64,000 nt of DNA from Ensifer sp. LC163 (lineage in GTDB: Bacteria; Pseudomonadota; Alphaproteobacteria; Rhizobiales; Rhizobiaceae): assembly GCF_001695855.1 (NCBI RefSeq), contig NZ_MBSS01000045.1, positions 124,001 to 188,000 of the forward strand, written 5' to 3'. Positions 27,423-36,536 of the stretch are shown here, piece by piece. The first letter of the stretch is position 1; the number at the start of each line of letters is the position of its first letter. A program made the translations under genes and the position numbers. Under the pieces are notes generated by a model that was not told the DNA's origin, searched no databases, and saw only the letters and a list, made by a program, of their open reading frames with translations.

Positions 27423-29183
27423 TTATCGCATTTCTTCCGGTGCGGAGGTGCCTGTAATGGACAGGCCCGACTTCAGTACGGAAGCGACAGCATGCACCAG
27501 CCCGAGTCTGGCAGTACTTAATTCTCTATTTTTATCGTTAACAAAACGTAATTCCGGATTCTCTTTACCTTTGTTCCAGTGTCCATGGAAGGCAGCGGCA
27601 AGATCGTACAGGTAAAACGCGATGCGATGGGGCTCCTGCGCCAGTGCCGCAGCCTCGACGACGCGCGGATATTCTGCGAGCTTGGCGACCAGCTGCAGCT
27701 CCGCCGGATCGACGATCGCGCCGTTGATTGCACCGGCAAGATCGACGGAAGCCAGGTCGAGGCCGGGGAAAGCGTCCGCCGCCTGACGGAAGACAGACCG
27801 GCAACGCGCATGCGCGTACTGGACGTAGAAGACAGGGTTATCCTTGGACTGTTCTGTCACCTTGGCAAAATCGAAATCCAACGGCTCGGAGTTCTTCCGG
27901 TAGATCATCATGAACCGCACCGGGTCGCGTCCGACTTCGTCGACGACGTCGCGCAGAGTCACGAAATCACCGGAACGCTTGGACATCTTGACCGGCTCAC
28001 CCTCACGGTAGAGCTTGACCAGCTGGCAAAGCAGCACCGTCAGCTTCGACGCGCCGCCGGACACCGCGCGCGCCAGCGCCTCGAGCCGCTTGACATAACC
28101 GCCATGATCGGCGCCAAGCACATAGATCATCTCGTCGAAGCCGCGGTCGAACTTGTCCTTGAAGTAAGCAACGTCGGCAGCGAAGTAGGTATAACTTCCA
28201 TCCGACTTGATCAGCGGCCGATCGATGTCGTCGCCGACCTCGGTCGAGCGGAACAGCGTCTGCTCCCGATCTTCCCAATCCTCCGGCAGTTGCCCCTTCG
28301 GCGGCGGCAACGTGCCCTTGTAGACATGGCCCTTGAAGGTCAGATCGTTGATCGCGGTGCGGATCTTGGCAGCGCCATTGGCATGCAGCGTCCGCTCCGA
28401 GAAGAAAACATCGTGGGTGACGTTCAGGGCGGCAAGATCCTCGCGGATCATGGCCATCATCGCGTCGATGGTGCGCTCCTTGACGAGCGGCATCCACTTG
28501 TCCTCGGGCATCAACCGCAGGCTCGTGCCGAATTCGTCGGCCAGCGCCTCGCCGACGGGCACGAGATAGTCGCCGGGATAGAGGCCCGGCGGGATCTCGC
28601 CGATCTCTTCGCCGAGCGCCTGCCGATAACGAAGAAAGGCCGAACGCGCCAACACATCGATCTGCGAACCGGCGTCGTTGATGTAATACTCCTTGGTCAC
28701 CTCATAGCCGGCAAAGGCCAGCAGGTTCGCAAGCGCGTCACCGACGACAGCACCGCGGCAATGGCCGACATGCATCGGCCCGGTCGGGTTGGCCGACACA
28801 TATTCGACGTTGACCTTGCGGCCGGCACCGGTCGTGCTGCGGCCATAGTCGGCTCCGGAGCGAACCACCGCGGTCAACAGCTTCTGCCAGTAGGAAACCG
28901 AAAGGCGCACATTGATGAAGCCGGGACCGGCAACGGAAACATCGGTGACCTCAGGGTCCTGCCTGAGCTTTTCGACGATCAGATCGGCAAGCGCGCGCGG
29001 ATTCATCCCCAACGGTTTGGCAAGCACCATCGCGGCATTGGTTGCGACATCGCCATGGCTGGCGTCGCGCGGCGGCTCGACATTGATACGGCCGAAGTCA
29101 AGCTCGGATCGCTTTTCTCGAACGACATCAAGCGTTTCGAGAATATCCTTAATTCTTGATTCGAAGTCCGTGAAGAGATTCAT
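27423..29183 (-). CDS. argS: arginine-tRNA ligase
   Basis: A class I synthetase, 586 aa. The HIGH-type motif is [15 protein letters not shown] (about residues 123-137) and the KMSKS-type motif is [11 protein letters not shown]. The C-terminal anticodon-binding DALR domain includes [11 protein letters not shown]. The start is taken at the ATG (MNLFTDFE) rather than an upstream non-ATG codon. It lies 95 bp after dgt and 63 bp before the SPOR gene. Confidence 0.97.
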   Translation of the reverse strand: MNLFTDFESRIKDILETLDVVREKRSELDFGRINVEPPRDASHGDVATNAAMVLAKPLGMNPRALADLIVEKLRQDPEVTDVSVAGPGFINVRLSVSYWQKLLTAVVRSGADYGRSTTGAGRKVNVEYVSANPTGPMHVGHCRGAVVGDALANLLAFAGYEVTKEYYINDAGSQIDVLARSAFLRYRQALGEEIGEIPPGLYPGDYLVPVGEALADEFGTSLRLMPEDKWMPLVKERTIDAMMAMIREDLAALNVTHDVFFSERTLHANGAAKIRTAINDLTFKGHVYKGTLPPPKGQLPEDWEDREQTLFRSTEVGDDIDRPLIKSDGSYTYFAADVAYFKDKFDRGFDEMIYVLGADHGGYVKRLEALARAVSGGASKLTVLLCQLVKLYREGEPVKMSKRSGDFVTLRDVVDEVGRDPVRFMMIYRKNSEPLDFDFAKVTEQSKDNPVFYVQYAHARCRSVFRQAADAFPGLDLASVDLAGAINGAIVDPAELQLVAKLAEYPRVVEAAALAQEPHRIAFYLYDLAAAFHGHWNKGKENPELRFVNDKNRELSTARLGLVHAVASVLKSGLSITGTSAPEEMR

Positions 29184-29222
29184 CTGATCCGTCCGCTTTT
29201 CCCGACAGAATATGGTCGGTGC

Positions 29223-29265
29223 AAAACTCAAAAGGAGGCTCGGTTCGGGTGAACCAAAAGCCTCC
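29223..29265 (-). terminator. Rho-independent terminator after dgt
   Basis: On the minus strand GGAGGCT and AGCCTCC pair, enclosing an inner GGTTC/GAACC stem, and TTTTGAGTTTT follows. It lies between the dgt stop and the argS start, so argS may be partly separated from dgt transcription. Confidence 0.75.
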
Positions 29266-29278
29266 GGGCGCGGCGTCC

Positions 29279-30496
29279 CTACCGCAAATCGGGCGTATGG
29301 TCAAACAAACGCCGGTGGACACTGATGGCGAAGGTATCCGTCATCCCGGCCAGGTAGTCCCCGACATGGCGCGCCCGCGCTGGCTCGGCCATACCAGGGA
29401 TCTGGTCGATCCAGTAGTGTTCGCGCATCAGCAAGGGGTCGGCCATGAAGGCGCGATAGAGATCGCAGACGATCGATGCAGCGCCCTCACGCACGCGCAT
29501 CACCTCGGGATGACGATAGATCCGTGTCATCAGCAGTCTTTTGATCTGCTTGTCGGTCTCACCCATCTCTTGCGAGAATGTCGCCATGACCTTCCCCGCC
29601 TGCCTGACATCCATGGCACTTTCGGGCCGAGCCTTCTTGAGGCGCGTTTGTGCGACCGAAATCACGTCCTCGACCATCGCCGTGATCTGGCGCCGCATGA
29701 TTTCATGGGTGAACCGGCTGGCCTCCAGACCGGGGTAACGATCGCCGACCTCTCGCATCAGACGGGCGAGGAACGGTACGTCTTCAAGCATCTCGAACGT
29801 CAGGTAGCCGGATCTCAGGCCGTCATCGATGTCATGGGTGTTATAGGCGATGTCATCGGCGATCGCCGCCACCTGCGCCTCCAGGCTCGCGAAGCTCGCA
29901 AGCTCGAGGTCATGAATGGCGCAATAATCCAGGATCGGCTGCGGCACCGGACCGTGCGCGCCCTGCCCGTCAACTGTCAAGAGCGGCCCGTTGTGCTTGA
30001 CCAGTCCCTCCAGGCTTTCCCAGGTGAGGTTCAGTCCGTCGAACTCTGCGTAGCGTCGCTCGAGCTTGGTGACGATACGCAACGACTGCGCGTTGTGATC
30101 GAAGCCGCCATAGGGCTTGAGCATGTCATGTAGCGCGTCCTCGCCCGTATGACCAAATGGCGTGTGCCCGAAATCATGGACGAGCGCGACGCCTTCGGCG
30201 AGATCCTCGTCAAGCTTCAGCGCCCGCGCCAGTGCGCGCGCAATCTGGGCCACTTCGATCGTGTGGGTCAGGCGGGTGCGATAGTGGTCACCGTCGGCGG
30301 CGATGAAGACCTGCGTCTTGTGCTTCAGCCGACGGAAGGCGGTCGTGTGGACGATGCGGTCGCGGTCACGCTGAAAGTCGGACCGCGTCGGGCTTGTCGC
30401 TTCCGGATATAGCCTGCCGCGCGTCGCCCAGGGATTCGACGCGAATGGCGCATGTTCGCCGTAACCGAAGCCGAGCGCTTTTTTGTCGAATGTCAT
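29279..30496 (-). CDS. dgt: dGTP triphosphohydrolase-like HD-domain protein
   Basis: A metal-dependent phosphohydrolase that cleaves triphosphate from dNTPs, 405 aa. HD-domain ligands are in [20 protein letters not shown] (about residues 65-84) and [16 protein letters not shown]. The family opening [19 protein letters not shown] is present. The ATG at 30496 is preferred, with CAGGCAGGTG upstream. It is divergent from erpA across 214 bp. Confidence 0.93.
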   Translation of the reverse strand: MTFDKKALGFGYGEHAPFASNPWATRGRLYPEATSPTRSDFQRDRDRIVHTTAFRRLKHKTQVFIAADGDHYRTRLTHTIEVAQIARALARALKLDEDLAEGVALVHDFGHTPFGHTGEDALHDMLKPYGGFDHNAQSLRIVTKLERRYAEFDGLNLTWESLEGLVKHNGPLLTVDGQGAHGPVPQPILDYCAIHDLELASFASLEAQVAAIADDIAYNTHDIDDGLRSGYLTFEMLEDVPFLARLMREVGDRYPGLEASRFTHEIMRRQITAMVEDVISVAQTRLKKARPESAMDVRQAGKVMATFSQEMGETDKQIKRLLMTRIYRHPEVMRVREGAASIVCDLYRAFMADPLLMREHYWIDQIPGMAEPARARHVGDYLAGMTDTFAISVHRRLFDHTPDLR

Positions 30497-30710
30497 TTCA
30501 CACCTGCCTGTGTCGTCCCATTGACGGGACATTCAAGCCTTCATACCTATAGTGAAAGCTACGGGAAAGCGGCGACCAAACATCGACCGATTCCTTAAGC
30601 CAAAGCAATGGCTTGGCGCTCGGCATTGAAAGACATGCCAGCACCGGCCGATTGTAAATCGCGCAATGAAGACGAATCTCTCCGGTTCTTGACCCCGGCA
30701 GGAGGCAAAT

Positions 30711-31043
30711 ATGACACAGGAAACAGTGACACTTTCCGACGCGGCGGCCAAGCGGATCGCCACCATTCTGCGCTCGGACGGGCATAAGAATGCCATGCGG
30801 GTTTCCGTAGAAGGCGGCGGTTGTTCGGGCTTCTCCTATAAGTTCGATCTGGTCGACGACACGAACGACGATGACTTCGTGCTCGAAAAGGACAACGCCA
30901 AAGTCCTGATCGACAGCCTGTCGCTCGTCTATATGGGTGGCTCGGAGATTGACTTCATCGACAACCTGCTCGGCCAGTCATTTCAGATAAGGAATCCGAA
31001 TGCTGTCGCAAGCTGCGGATGCGGAACGAGTTTTTCCATCTGA
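30711..31043 (+). CDS. erpA: iron-sulfur cluster insertion protein ErpA (A-type carrier)
   Basis: A 110-aa A-type carrier delivering Fe-S clusters to apoproteins. Three conserved cysteines are visible: one in GGGCSGFSY (about residue 38) and two in SCGCGTSF near the C-terminus. The ATG has GGAGG 8 nt upstream. It is a single gene divergent from dgt and convergent with cls. SufA/IscA paralogues cannot be fully excluded, but the sequence and location fit ErpA. Confidence 0.92.
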   Translation: MTQETVTLSDAAAKRIATILRSDGHKNAMRVSVEGGGCSGFSYKFDLVDDTNDDDFVLEKDNAKVLIDSLSLVYMGGSEIDFIDNLLGQSFQIRNPNAVASCGCGTSFSI

Positions 31044-31073
31044 CTGCGCGCGCGCATTTCCAACCGCTCATTG

Positions 31074-32537
31074 CTAGAGATATGGTGATCCCAGCCAGAG
31101 CAGACGGTTCGCCAGGCGCGCAGCCAAAGGCTGGGCATTCAAATCCTTCAGGGTCACCTCTTCCGCCGTCTCGATGATCGCAGCGATGCCGCCGTTGACG
31201 CTGCGCGCAAAGACGTCATCGAGCACTTCGAGATCGAATTCGAAGTTGAGACGCAGCGACCGCGGATCGAGGTTCGTCGAGCCGACATAGGCCCAGCGCT
31301 CGTCAACGGCGAGCAGCTTGGAGTGATTGAAGGCACCCTTTGCACGCCAGACGCGACAATGCCCCTTCAGCACCTGATCAAACTGCGCCGCCATGGCACG
31401 GTCGACCAGCAGCAGATTGTTGACCGCAGGCACGACGATATCCACCTCGACGCCGCGGCGGGCGGCCGTCACGAGCGCGCTGATCAACTCCCGGTCGGGA
31501 AGGAAGTAGGGCGACATCAGCCGGATGTTCTTCCGTGCCACGGAGAACGCACCCATCAGCATCTTGTGATTGGTTTCGTTCGTTTTATCAGGCCCCGATG
31601 GCACCGCACGCATCAAAATGCCCGGCGCCTTTGCCGGCGGCGAAGTCGGCTCGATCGTCCAGGTGTCACTTGCCAGAAGTTCGCCGGTTGAAAACTGCCA
31701 ATCCTCGGCCGAAACCTGGAAGATATCGGCAACGACGGGTCCGGTGATGCGGAAATGGGTGTCATAGGCGGCTTCGGGACCAGCAATTTCGGTGGTGAAA
31801 CCGGCGCGGATGTTCATGCCGCCGGCAAAGGCGACCTTGCCATCGACGACCAGGATCTTTCTGTGCGTGCGCAAATTGGCATAGGGCAATCTGAGCCCGA
31901 TGATGATGTTGCCATTAAAGACGGCCGTGGGCACGCTGGCGGCCTTGAGATAGCCGACGATGCTCGGCACGGAATAACGTGCGCCCACCGCATCGATCAG
32001 CACCCGCACCTCGACCCCTCGCCCTCGCGCCGCAATCAATGCATCGGCGAAGCGCAAGCCGAGTGCGTCTCGGTCGAAGATATAACTTTCAAGCAGGATG
32101 CTGCGGCGCGCATTGGCGATCTCGTGCAGCATGGCGGCATAGGCCGCGTCCCCGCCCTCAAGTATGGTTATGCGGTTGCCTGTCGACATCGCATGTTGCG
32201 ACACCCGGTCACCGAGGATCTTCATCGCCGCGAACCGCTGGCCGAAGCGTGCGCCGATCTCTGCATCGGACACATCGAAGCGCCCGAATTGGTCCGGCCC
32301 GCGTCCGCTCAACAGCGAACGCTGCATGCCGATGGACGAACGTCGGATGCGGTTGATGCCGGCGACACCGTAGACGAGCGCGCCAACAATCGGTGACAGC
32401 AGCACGACGCCGACCCAGCCGGCCGCGGCCCGAACATCGTCCTTGGTCATGGCGGCATGGATCGCCGCCGGCACGCCCAAAACGAAAGACAGGACGACGA
32501 GAAAATGCGGCCAATAGTTCTGGATGAGGTCGATCAT
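31074..32537 (-). CDS. cls: cardiolipin synthase, phospholipase D type
   Basis: It joins two phosphatidylglycerols into cardiolipin at the inner membrane. Two N-terminal helices (about residues 10-60) are followed by two HKD motifs: HRKILVVDGKVAFAGGMN (about 220) and HSKLLAVDERWAYVGSTNLD (about 405). The length, 487 aa, is typical of ClsA-type enzymes. It is convergent with erpA. Confidence 0.95.
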   Translation of the reverse strand: MIDLIQNYWPHFLVVLSFVLGVPAAIHAAMTKDDVRAAAGWVGVVLLSPIVGALVYGVAGINRIRRSSIGMQRSLLSGRGPDQFGRFDVSDAEIGARFGQRFAAMKILGDRVSQHAMSTGNRITILEGGDAAYAAMLHEIANARRSILLESYIFDRDALGLRFADALIAARGRGVEVRVLIDAVGARYSVPSIVGYLKAASVPTAVFNGNIIIGLRLPYANLRTHRKILVVDGKVAFAGGMNIRAGFTTEIAGPEAAYDTHFRITGPVVADIFQVSAEDWQFSTGELLASDTWTIEPTSPPAKAPGILMRAVPSGPDKTNETNHKMLMGAFSVARKNIRLMSPYFLPDRELISALVTAARRGVEVDIVVPAVNNLLLVDRAMAAQFDQVLKGHCRVWRAKGAFNHSKLLAVDERWAYVGSTNLDPRSLRLNFEFDLEVLDDVFARSVNGGIAAIIETAEEVTLKDLNAQPLAARLANRLLWLGSPYL

Positions 32538-32742
32538 GTGCGGGACTATAGCTTTCAGTGGGTGGGAATCAATTCATGGACATGCCCGCATACGGCAAGT
32601 GAATGAAAAGCGCCGCGCGCTATTGATGTATGGCGCCTTTCCCGGTGGAAAGACCGCAGGTATCGGATTTGTCAAAAGAATCCGGAGCCGTTACAAGGAG
32701 CAGTCCGAGAGGGTTCACTGACATGGAAGGGCATTTCGAGCC

Positions 32743-33537
32743 ATGAAGATTGCCACCTGGAACATCAATGGCGTCAAGGCGCGAATCGACAGCCTGCTTT
32801 CATGGCTGAAGGAGTCGAATCCGGACATCGTCTGCCTGCAAGAGATCAAGTCGGTCGACGAAAACTTCCCGCGCCTTGAGATAGAAGCGCTCGGCTATCA
32901 CGTCGAGACGCACGGCCAGAAGGGCTTCAACGGCGTTGCGTTGCTTTCCAAGCTGAAACCGGACGAAGTCAATCGTGGGCTGCCGGGCGACGATGCCGAT
33001 GAGCAAGCCCGCTTTATCGAAGGCGTATTTTCCGTTTCCGGCGGCGTCATCCGCGTCTGCTCGCTCTACCTGCCCAATGGCAACCCGGTCGATAGCGAAA
33101 AATATCCCTACAAGCTGCGCTGGATGGCACGCCTGTCCGCCTATGCCGAGCAGCGCCTGCAGCTTGAAGAGCCGTTTATTCTTGCTGGCGACTACAACGT
33201 CATCCCCGAGGAACACGACTGCTGGGACATCAAGGTCTGGCAAAACGATGCACTGTTCCTGCCCGAGACGCGTCAGGCTTTCCGCCATCTGCGCAACCTC
33301 GGCCTCACCGATGCCGTTCGCTCGACCACGGATGACGTTCCGCTCTACTCATTCTGGGATTATCAGGCTGGATGTTGGCCGAAGAATTTCGGGATACGGA
33401 TCGATCACCTGATGCTGTCGCCGGAAGCGGCAGACAGACTGGTTTCAACGTCGATCGAAAAACATGTGCGGGCTTGGGAGAAACCTTCCGACCACGTGCC
33501 GGTCGCGGGTTACTTCGCGTTCGACCGTCCGCTTTGA
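32743..33537 (+). CDS. xth: exodeoxyribonuclease III / AP endonuclease
   Basis: A base-excision-repair enzyme of the EEP fold, 264 aa. Blocks in order are MKIATWNINGVKAR, CLQEIK (metal-binding Glu, about residue 34), LAGDYNVIPEEHD (about 150) and IDHLMLSPEA with SDHVPV near the C-terminus (catalytic Asp-His). The start ATG opens the conserved MKIATWN. It is convergent with exoR. Confidence 0.95.
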   Translation: MKIATWNINGVKARIDSLLSWLKESNPDIVCLQEIKSVDENFPRLEIEALGYHVETHGQKGFNGVALLSKLKPDEVNRGLPGDDADEQARFIEGVFSVSGGVIRVCSLYLPNGNPVDSEKYPYKLRWMARLSAYAEQRLQLEEPFILAGDYNVIPEEHDCWDIKVWQNDALFLPETRQAFRHLRNLGLTDAVRSTTDDVPLYSFWDYQAGCWPKNFGIRIDHLMLSPEAADRLVSTSIEKHVRAWEKPSDHVPVAGYFAFDRPL

Positions 33538-33565
33538 AGCGAAGGTTGACCGCCGGGGGCGACGC

Positions 33566-34372
33566 TTAGTCTTCGTCGCCCTGAGTGTGCATATTCTGCG
33601 ACAACGTGATCGCCTTGCGGCGATCGTCTTCGGTCGCCAGAGAAAATGCCTGTTCCTGCATCGACTGCAGCCATGGCCGATCCTTCGGCAAACATTGATC
33701 GAGCGCGGCGGTCATATAGGCAAGGCCACGGATGGTCTGGCCCTCCTGGAAAATGACGTTGCCGAAGACACCCATGGCGCCGGCATGACCATTCTTGCGT
33801 GCACGGTTCAGCCATTTCTTGGCCTGCTGAACGTTGACGTTGCCGCCCTCGCCGGAAAGCAACATGCGCGCCAACTGGAACTGCGCTTCGGATACGCCGA
33901 AGGTCGATGCTGCCTGGAAGTAGAGCTGGCGCGCCTGAGACATGTCGGACTTGATCGGGCTGTCGGGAATGCCGCGGCGATAGTAGCCGGCAAGCGAGAT
34001 CAGCGCGTTGACGAAGTAGCCCGTATCCTCGGAACCGGGTTCGACACCCTGCTGGGCAATCTCGCTGTAGATCTTGAAGGCTTCGAGGTCATTTTCGGCG
34101 ACACCGTCGCCATAGGCATACATGTTGGCGAGTGCCCAACGGGAGCCGGTATGCCCCTTCTCGGCGGCATAGCGGTAGGCTTCGACCGCTTCGTCCTTGC
34201 GGCCGCTCTTGTAGGCGGAAAAGCCGAACTTGAACAAGGCAAACGGACCGGATTCCTTGCTGACGCCGGCGCCTGGATCAAAGGCACGTGCCGGACCAGC
34301 CGTCGCACCGCCGACCATCAGCGACACGCCGAGCATCGCAACCTTCAAAGACTTCAGTTCACCCGCAAGCAT
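33566..34372 (-). CDS. exoR: ExoR, periplasmic Sel1-repeat regulator of exopolysaccharide and motility
   Basis: A 268-aa exported protein: signal peptide of about 30 residues ending in PARAFA, then Sel1/TPR-like repeats (AVEAYRYAAEKGHTGSRWAL, AKKWLNRARKNGHAGAMGVF). Length, opening sequence MLAGELKSLKVAML and overall sequence agree with my knowledge of S. meliloti ExoR, which binds the sensor kinase ExoS in the periplasm and holds down succinoglycan production while allowing flagella. The ATG at 34372 is used rather than the adjacent GTG; GGAAG lies 12 nt upstream. It is monocistronic with a long non-coding region upstream. Confidence 0.9.
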   Translation of the reverse strand: MLAGELKSLKVAMLGVSLMVGGATAGPARAFDPGAGVSKESGPFALFKFGFSAYKSGRKDEAVEAYRYAAEKGHTGSRWALANMYAYGDGVAENDLEAFKIYSEIAQQGVEPGSEDTGYFVNALISLAGYYRRGIPDSPIKSDMSQARQLYFQAASTFGVSEAQFQLARMLLSGEGGNVNVQQAKKWLNRARKNGHAGAMGVFGNVIFQEGQTIRGLAYMTAALDQCLPKDRPWLQSMQEQAFSLATEDDRRKAITLSQNMHTQGDED

Positions 34373-34455
34373 CACAGTCTAATTCTTCCGTTCCAGCCGG
34401 CCACGCCGAACTCATCACCGCTGCAAACACAAACGCCTGAATAGCCCTTTGCCAT

Positions 34456-34638
34456 TCACTTGTTCACCGAAACCGCCGAGAACATCGACGCACCCAGTCC
34501 AGGAGGAAACTCCATTGTGTGCAGCTTTACCGAACGATTTCCGCAGAAGTGCGGCAGCTCATGCAAGACGACACATGACTTCATTTCGTTACAAACATTG
34601 CAGGCTCGATCTTCAAGTTGCACGTTTGTCCCCAACAT
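34456..34638 (-). CDS. candidate small cysteine-containing protein, 60 aa
   Basis: A short frame, MLGTNVQLEDRACNVCNEMK onward, lies in the 455-bp gap upstream of exoR. A good ribosome site (AGGGAG, 5 nt spacing) precedes the ATG. It has four cysteines (two as CxxC, then two spaced singly) and several histidines, which could bind a metal. Third-position GC is lower than in neighbouring genes and I recognise no family, so this may be chance. The rest of 34373-34827 holds only the porin-gene terminator. Confidence 0.3.
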   Translation of the reverse strand: MLGTNVQLEDRACNVCNEMKSCVVLHELPHFCGNRSVKLHTMEFPPGLGASMFSAVSVNK

Positions 34639-34774
34639 CGCTGCTCCCTGTTTGTGGCGGGAAATGGACATACTCACCTTGAGTCCGACCCTAGCAAACT
34701 CTAGCATTAAATGTGTTGCTGAATCGTCACATTGGCGCGGCGCGGAACAGTCACCAACAGATGTCGCATAAGGC

Positions 34775-34804
34775 AAAAAGAAAGGCCCGGCGATGAACCG
34801 GGCC
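34775..34804 (-). terminator. Rho-independent terminator of the FadL-like gene
   Basis: On the minus strand the stem GGCCCGG/CCGGGCC with a 7-base loop is followed by TTTCTTTTTG, 23 bp beyond the stop codon of the outer-membrane protein gene. Confidence 0.85.
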
Positions 34805-34827
34805 TGAGTATTCCAATCGATCGAAGA

Positions 34828-36084
34828 TCAGAACTTTACTTTGATAGATGTCGAGATGGCGCTGACCAAGTCGTTACCGAAATCGTACTGAGCGCGCGTA
34901 CCATAGTCGATTCCGTCTTTTCGAACGACCCCGGACGAGCCGCTCGTCAAGATGCCGAGCGCCCCACTAAGCCTAAGTTCGATGTTCTCATTCGCGGCAT
35001 ATGACACGCCAGCTCCGAGCGTCCATGTATCGGTCAGCGTGCCCAAGCCCGTGCTTGTTCCGCGATCCCAAGTCAGACTGACGGCGCCGCTCCATTGGTC
35101 GTTGAACTTGTGGCCGACGCCGCCTGAGACAGTCCAGCCATCGCGGTACAGAAGGTCGAGCGTTGTTGCGACAACGGGACTGGTTGGTGTGCATGCTGCA
35201 AGACCCCGCGTTGAAGTCGGGCAGAACGGCAGAATTTGGAGCTGGCTCCAATCCACCCACTTGACCGAACCAAACACGACCCATCCCGGAGCAACACCAG
35301 ACTGAATCTTAAGCTCCAAGGAGTCGGGCATATCCGCTGTGCCGTAAACGTCGGTGACCCGGCCAGCCAACGGACTGCCAATTGGCGGAAGCTGCCGCAG
35401 ATCGAGTGTGCCGGTCACGTCGCCCAGGTCCACGGCGCTATTGTATACCAAGCTCGCACGAACAGCATATTCGGGGATTTCATAGCCAACGCCGGCGCGC
35501 CAGCCATATCCGTTTCCGGCAAGATCAAGTCGACCGACCCCCGAAAGGCCCAACGCCCCCGGCAGCTGTTGAACCAGGCGCTCCTTGAAGCCGCTCACCT
35601 CTTGGTAGAAAACACCCCCGATGACGCGAAATTGCCCTTGACCCACATCCCATTTGTAGGAGCAGGTCGCTGCATAGTTGTCGCTATCAATCTTCGTCTC
35701 GATGTTATCATTGGCGCCTGCCCAGTTGGCGCCTGGATTGGTGTGCGCGCCCCACGGCTGTGAATAGTCAGCCATGCAGTCAACGCTATCGCCGAGCCCA
35801 GCCTTGAATCCAATGCGAGGCACCCAATACCCCTCCGTATCCCGAATACCGGAATTGGGGCGGCTGTTTAAGTTACCGTCGGCTGCGATTGGATCCCGCA
35901 CATTGTCCAGTTCGCGCTGCGGGTTGACATAAGTCGCCGTCGCTTCCGCTGCATAGTCGGACGGGTCGAACAGCAGATCGATGTTATAACCGCCGCGTTC
36001 GAGACCGCCAGCGTGCGCCGCCGATGCAACCAGAACTCCGGCCGCCACCGTCAGGACGCTCCGCTTCAAATTCTTGTGAGCCAT
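34828..36084 (-). CDS. OmpP1/FadL/TodX-type outer-membrane transport protein
   Basis: A 418-aa beta-barrel protein, probably importing fatty acids or other hydrophobic compounds. The signal peptide ends ASAAHAGG (about residue 25); alternating-hydrophobicity strands fill the rest and the C-terminus ends in aromatic Phe (SIKVKF), as for Bam-assembled barrels. The start ATG has GGAGG 7 nt upstream. By eye the gene is less GC-rich than its neighbours and is flanked by AT-rich gaps, so it may have a different history. Substrate unknown. Confidence 0.88.
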   Translation of the reverse strand: MAHKNLKRSVLTVAAGVLVASAAHAGGLERGGYNIDLLFDPSDYAAEATATYVNPQRELDNVRDPIAADGNLNSRPNSGIRDTEGYWVPRIGFKAGLGDSVDCMADYSQPWGAHTNPGANWAGANDNIETKIDSDNYAATCSYKWDVGQGQFRVIGGVFYQEVSGFKERLVQQLPGALGLSGVGRLDLAGNGYGWRAGVGYEIPEYAVRASLVYNSAVDLGDVTGTLDLRQLPPIGSPLAGRVTDVYGTADMPDSLELKIQSGVAPGWVVFGSVKWVDWSQLQILPFCPTSTRGLAACTPTSPVVATTLDLLYRDGWTVSGGVGHKFNDQWSGAVSLTWDRGTSTGLGTLTDTWTLGAGVSYAANENIELRLSGALGILTSGSSGVVRKDGIDYGTRAQYDFGNDLVSAISTSIKVKF

Positions 36085-36486
36085 CAAGCTCCTCCCCCTG
36101 CATTTCAATCTGCGACAATCCACCTCACGTCGCCTGTGCGAAAACTAATCTCACGATCGCGTGAAATCGCAAATGCCGCTTTCTAGGGGTGCGGCGCTCC
36201 TCTGCGCCATCAAATTTACGTAAGATTCTCATCATTTGGACACAATCCACCCAAATCGAACGAATTTCGCGCGAAGCGTCTATTTTGACGCCAATATTAG
36301 GATAGTTTTCCAATATAATCCGAAAGTGTTACTCAACAACAACAACATCGGTTTTTGCACAAAAAAGGGCGGGTTCGGGTTTGAAAGCGAGGCTCGAACT
36401 CCCAAGTCGGTTCGACAGAAAGCCACCGCCTTGGCATGCCGAATCGGCTTGGCGACAAACGCAGCCGCCTCATCAGAAAATGCGAA
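36085..36486. other. AT-rich intergenic region between valS and the FadL-like gene
   Basis: About 400 bp without a convincing coding frame. It must contain the promoter of the FadL-like gene on the minus strand (AT-rich 36230-36350). A GTTCGAGCC stretch near 36390 resembles a tRNA T-arm, but no acceptor, D or anticodon arm can be built around it. Confidence 0.5.
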
Positions 36487-36510
36487 ATCCGCGGCGCTGC
36501 CGCCGCGGAT
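36487..36510 (-). terminator. terminator of valS
   Basis: A perfect 10-bp stem ATCCGCGGCG/CGCCGCGGAT with loop CTGC lies 26 bp beyond the valS stop; the minus strand continues TTTCGCATTTT. Confidence 0.75.
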
Positions 36511-36536
36511 GACATAAGATCACGCCTTTGGTGCAC

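Noticed and set aside
36380-36420. A tRNA-like T-arm (GGGAGTTCGAGCC on the minus strand)
   Set aside because: No acceptor stem, D-arm or anticodon arm can be folded around it, and it has no encoded CCA.
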